The position numbers and the translations under genes were made by a program. This document shows positions 62,131 to 64,000 of a stretch of 64,000 nucleotides of DNA, one piece after another; positions within the stretch are counted from its first letter, which is position 1, and each line of letters opens with the position of its first letter. Under the pieces are notes generated by a model. The model had not been told where the DNA came from. It was given only the letters and a program-made list of their open reading frames with translations, and made no database searches. The stretch is from Pontibacterium sinense (GTDB lineage: Bacteria; Pseudomonadota; Gammaproteobacteria; Pseudomonadales; Balneatricaceae), in assembly GCF_015209595.1 (NCBI RefSeq), contig NZ_JADEYS010000004.1:186001-250000 (forward strand). The letters run 5' to 3'.

Positions 62131-63980
62131 TGCTTTTTGACCGGTTGACGCAACAAAAGATAAGCGAGAGGGACGTGCCCTCTCCGTTTATCGCTGCGAG
62201 ATACAAACTATTAGCTAACAATAGAATCAATGACCATACAGAGTTGGCTTCCGGCAGTATTTTGGCTGAAGACGGTTCCGAGCGGGTTACGCTGGAGGAT
62301 TGTAGCTTTGCATGCAGCATGAACGAAGGGGATAAAGATCAGCAAAATGTTGAACTGGCGCTACTGCAGATAAGTGAACTTATTGATTTTGAAGGGCGGC
62401 ACTTTCCGTCACCTTTACTTCCGTCTCGACTCTTTAATGAAAAGGGAGTTTTGAACGAGCTGGAGGTGTTGCTGGGTAATGTTATTGACAGGGGGCACTT
62501 ACATGAAATCAGTTGTCGCCCTCGTTTTGACATGCGGTACGATGAAATGGTACTGCCAGTCAGTAGAGCCAAACGCTTGGCTCATACTGCCGAAAGACAT
62601 CTTGCAGCACATTCCGAGTGTTGGCAGCGTAGAACGCTAACCGGAATTCAGCCACGCAAAATTATGGGTATGGTTAGTGAGGATGAGTTTCACCTTTATG
62701 AGAATAGGGTCTACGTGAGGCTACTGGATCGCTTGGAGCAGTTTTTAGCCAGGCGCATTCAGGAAATTGAGGCTTTAACTAAAAACCTGACAGATGCACT
62801 TAGATTAGAGGGTTCAGATCAGATCAACTATCGGCTTAGCCGAAAGCTCTATTCAATCTGGGGTGAAACCTTTACGAATGATGGTGCAGCGCTCGAGGCC
62901 TTAGACAGCCTTGAAAAAACTCTAAAGCAACTCCAGAAACAGCATCAAAGCATTAGGGGTTTGATACAACAGAAGTTCTACCGGCTGATTCCAAAATCAG
63001 CTCAAGTTGCGGGTCAAGTAGAGCAGACGAATATTCTTTCACATGACCAGCATTACCGGCACCTACCAAAAATCTGGAATACCCTACGCAAAGAAAATCA
63101 CAACGATAACCTCACACCTGAAGAGACGCTTGAGGCTAATGTAAGGAAGCAAGCGGCATACTTTGACTATTGTGGCTCTGTTGTATTTCGGGCATTGAAA
63201 GAGCTTGGTTACAACATAGTGCAGAGCTCAGATAGTAGTTTTGACCTTACACGATTATCAAACTTGTTAAGGGTTAGTTCTGACGGGTCTCATTGGGAGG
63301 TTACTAGCGAAAAGACTGGGGCCTGTATCAGGCTAGTCCCTATTGTCTCTTGGGTTTCAGAGGGGCTCCGTAGCTATACCAAGGGCAGTGACCTCAGCAT
63401 CCCCTGTTGTTTGTACAGCGATCATGCAGTACCTCACCCTTCCGCTTGGATAGATGGAGCCGATGATGGTCCGTTGGTACTTTCGCCTCTTGATTTTTAT
63501 GTCGAGGAACGGGTTGTTTCGCTATTCAGTGTTTGGCTACTGAAGCAAACGGCGCAGAAGTATGGGCAGGAAATCGACCTGATTCCCAAGTCTGTGATGA
63601 AAATGATGGCTGATAGTTCAGCGTTTGAGTACTTATCATCAAAGAGTTGCCGCTTGGTATCCCTTCCTTCCTGTGAAGAGCTGGGTAAAATAGGAAGTCA
63701 GCTGAAAACCGAAAATGCGAGTCTAAGTCTGGCAGTATTGAATACTAGTGTAGATATAATAAAAGAGCTTGAGCAATGCCCCTGTTGCCAGCGGCGCGGG
63801 AGCTTTACTCAACGTGACGATCGTTGCTTTATTGGTCAATGCGACAACATCGATTGCAAGTTAGAGTGGGAAGCGTCTTTGGATGGTTCACGGCGGATTC
63901 TCAGCTTTAAAATGACTGATCAGACTGATGTGTCATTTTGTGTAAATGGCAGGTGGAGCGCATCCATTGGGCTTGACTAG
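62130..63980 (+). CDS. DUF2357/McrC-like partner with C-terminal zinc ribbon (CoCoNuT CnuC-like)
   Basis: 616-residue protein. Its position right after the McrB-like motor, and the segment with DEFHLYENRVYVRLLDRLEQFL (the conserved ENRF-type core of DUF2357 proteins), place it with McrC-type partners. Residues 225-290 are helical or coiled. I cannot see a classical PD-(D/E)xK pair such as that in the McrC at 49801. The C terminus (from about residue 549) is a zinc ribbon with CPCCQ and CDNIDC. It might recruit substrate or a separate nuclease such as the HEPN-like protein two genes upstream. The stop lies 20 bp before the window end, so the operon may continue. Confidence 0.78.
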   Translation: MLFDRLTQQKISERDVPSPFIAARYKLLANNRINDHTELASGSILAEDGSERVTLEDCSFACSMNEGDKDQQNVELALLQISELIDFEGRHFPSPLLPSRLFNEKGVLNELEVLLGNVIDRGHLHEISCRPRFDMRYDEMVLPVSRAKRLAHTAERHLAAHSECWQRRTLTGIQPRKIMGMVSEDEFHLYENRVYVRLLDRLEQFLARRIQEIEALTKNLTDALRLEGSDQINYRLSRKLYSIWGETFTNDGAALEALDSLEKTLKQLQKQHQSIRGLIQQKFYRLIPKSAQVAGQVEQTNILSHDQHYRHLPKIWNTLRKENHNDNLTPEETLEANVRKQAAYFDYCGSVVFRALKELGYNIVQSSDSSFDLTRLSNLLRVSSDGSHWEVTSEKTGACIRLVPIVSWVSEGLRSYTKGSDLSIPCCLYSDHAVPHPSAWIDGADDGPLVLSPLDFYVEERVVSLFSVWLLKQTAQKYGQEIDLIPKSVMKMMADSSAFEYLSSKSCRLVSLPSCEELGKIGSQLKTENASLSLAVLNTSVDIIKELEQCPCCQRRGSFTQRDDRCFIGQCDNIDCKLEWEASLDGSRRILSFKMTDQTDVSFCVNGRWSASIGLD

Positions 63981-64000
63981 AGAGGTACTGAAAATCTAAC

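Noticed and set aside
38126-64000. BREX, DISARM or CRISPR-Cas system in the island
   Set aside because: No pglX/pglZ/brxC, drmA-type or cas genes are seen; the helicase and methyltransferase belong to the TerY-P/CoCoNuT and hsd units by gene order and motifs.

Overview
The window reads as a chromosomal segment of a marine gammaproteobacterium, most likely of the Oceanospirillales type. Three TRAP-type uptake systems or binding proteins, a 1606-residue NAD-dependent glutamate dehydrogenase, moderate GC content and many intergenic palindromic repeats point that way. No rRNA or housekeeping marker is present, so the genus is not determined.

Positions 1-38000 are mostly ordinary metabolic and regulatory genes. 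They comprise a DctP/Q/M TRAP operon (binding protein cut by the window edge); a low-GC patch with an LRAT-like gene and an unrecognised two-gene unit (3.6-5.8 kb); several small genes; alanine dehydrogenase; an EAL-GGDEF protein; a LysR regulator; an arsenite methyltransferase; a glutathione transferase; an Ap4A phosphorylase-like protein; a two-component pair; two TAXI binding proteins around a second histidine kinase and an SMR exporter; a fused TAXI TRAP permease with a universal stress protein; the glutamate dehydrogenase; and a regulatory cluster with a response regulator and a very large AraC-TPR fusion. Convergent and 3'-end intergenic regions carry two recurrent palindromic element types and a five-copy 86-bp tandem repeat.

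A tRNA-Val(GAC) gene at 38049-38125 is followed by a defence island that fills the rest of the window, all on the plus strand. It starts with a small Cys-rich gene and a CARF-type sigma-54 activator (39199-40683). Next come type I restriction-modification (hsdM-hsdS-hsdR) and McrB/McrC-like type IV restriction. The last part is a densely packed operon: a DUF4258 protein, a TerY-like vWA protein, a PP2C phosphatase, a Ser/Thr-kinase-like protein (the TerY-P triad), an UPF1-like SF1 helicase, a winged-helix protein with a C-terminal HEPN-like motif, a coiled-coil McrB-like AAA ATPase and a DUF2357/McrC-like protein with a zinc ribbon. This last group matches the architecture published as CoCoNuT (coiled-coil nuclease tandem) type IV restriction.

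The most interesting observation is regulatory. Two near-consensus sigma-54 promoters, each with the invariant GG-N10-GC, lie upstream of hsdM (40688-40702) and upstream of the DUF4258/TerY-P operon (51366-51380). The second has a perfect IHF-consensus match and a tandem 8-bp repeat array upstream, the usual layout of an enhancer-dependent promoter. With the CARF/sigma-54 activator gene just before hsdM, this suggests a nucleotide- or RNA-end-sensing switch that turns on both DNA restriction and the predicted RNA-targeting module.
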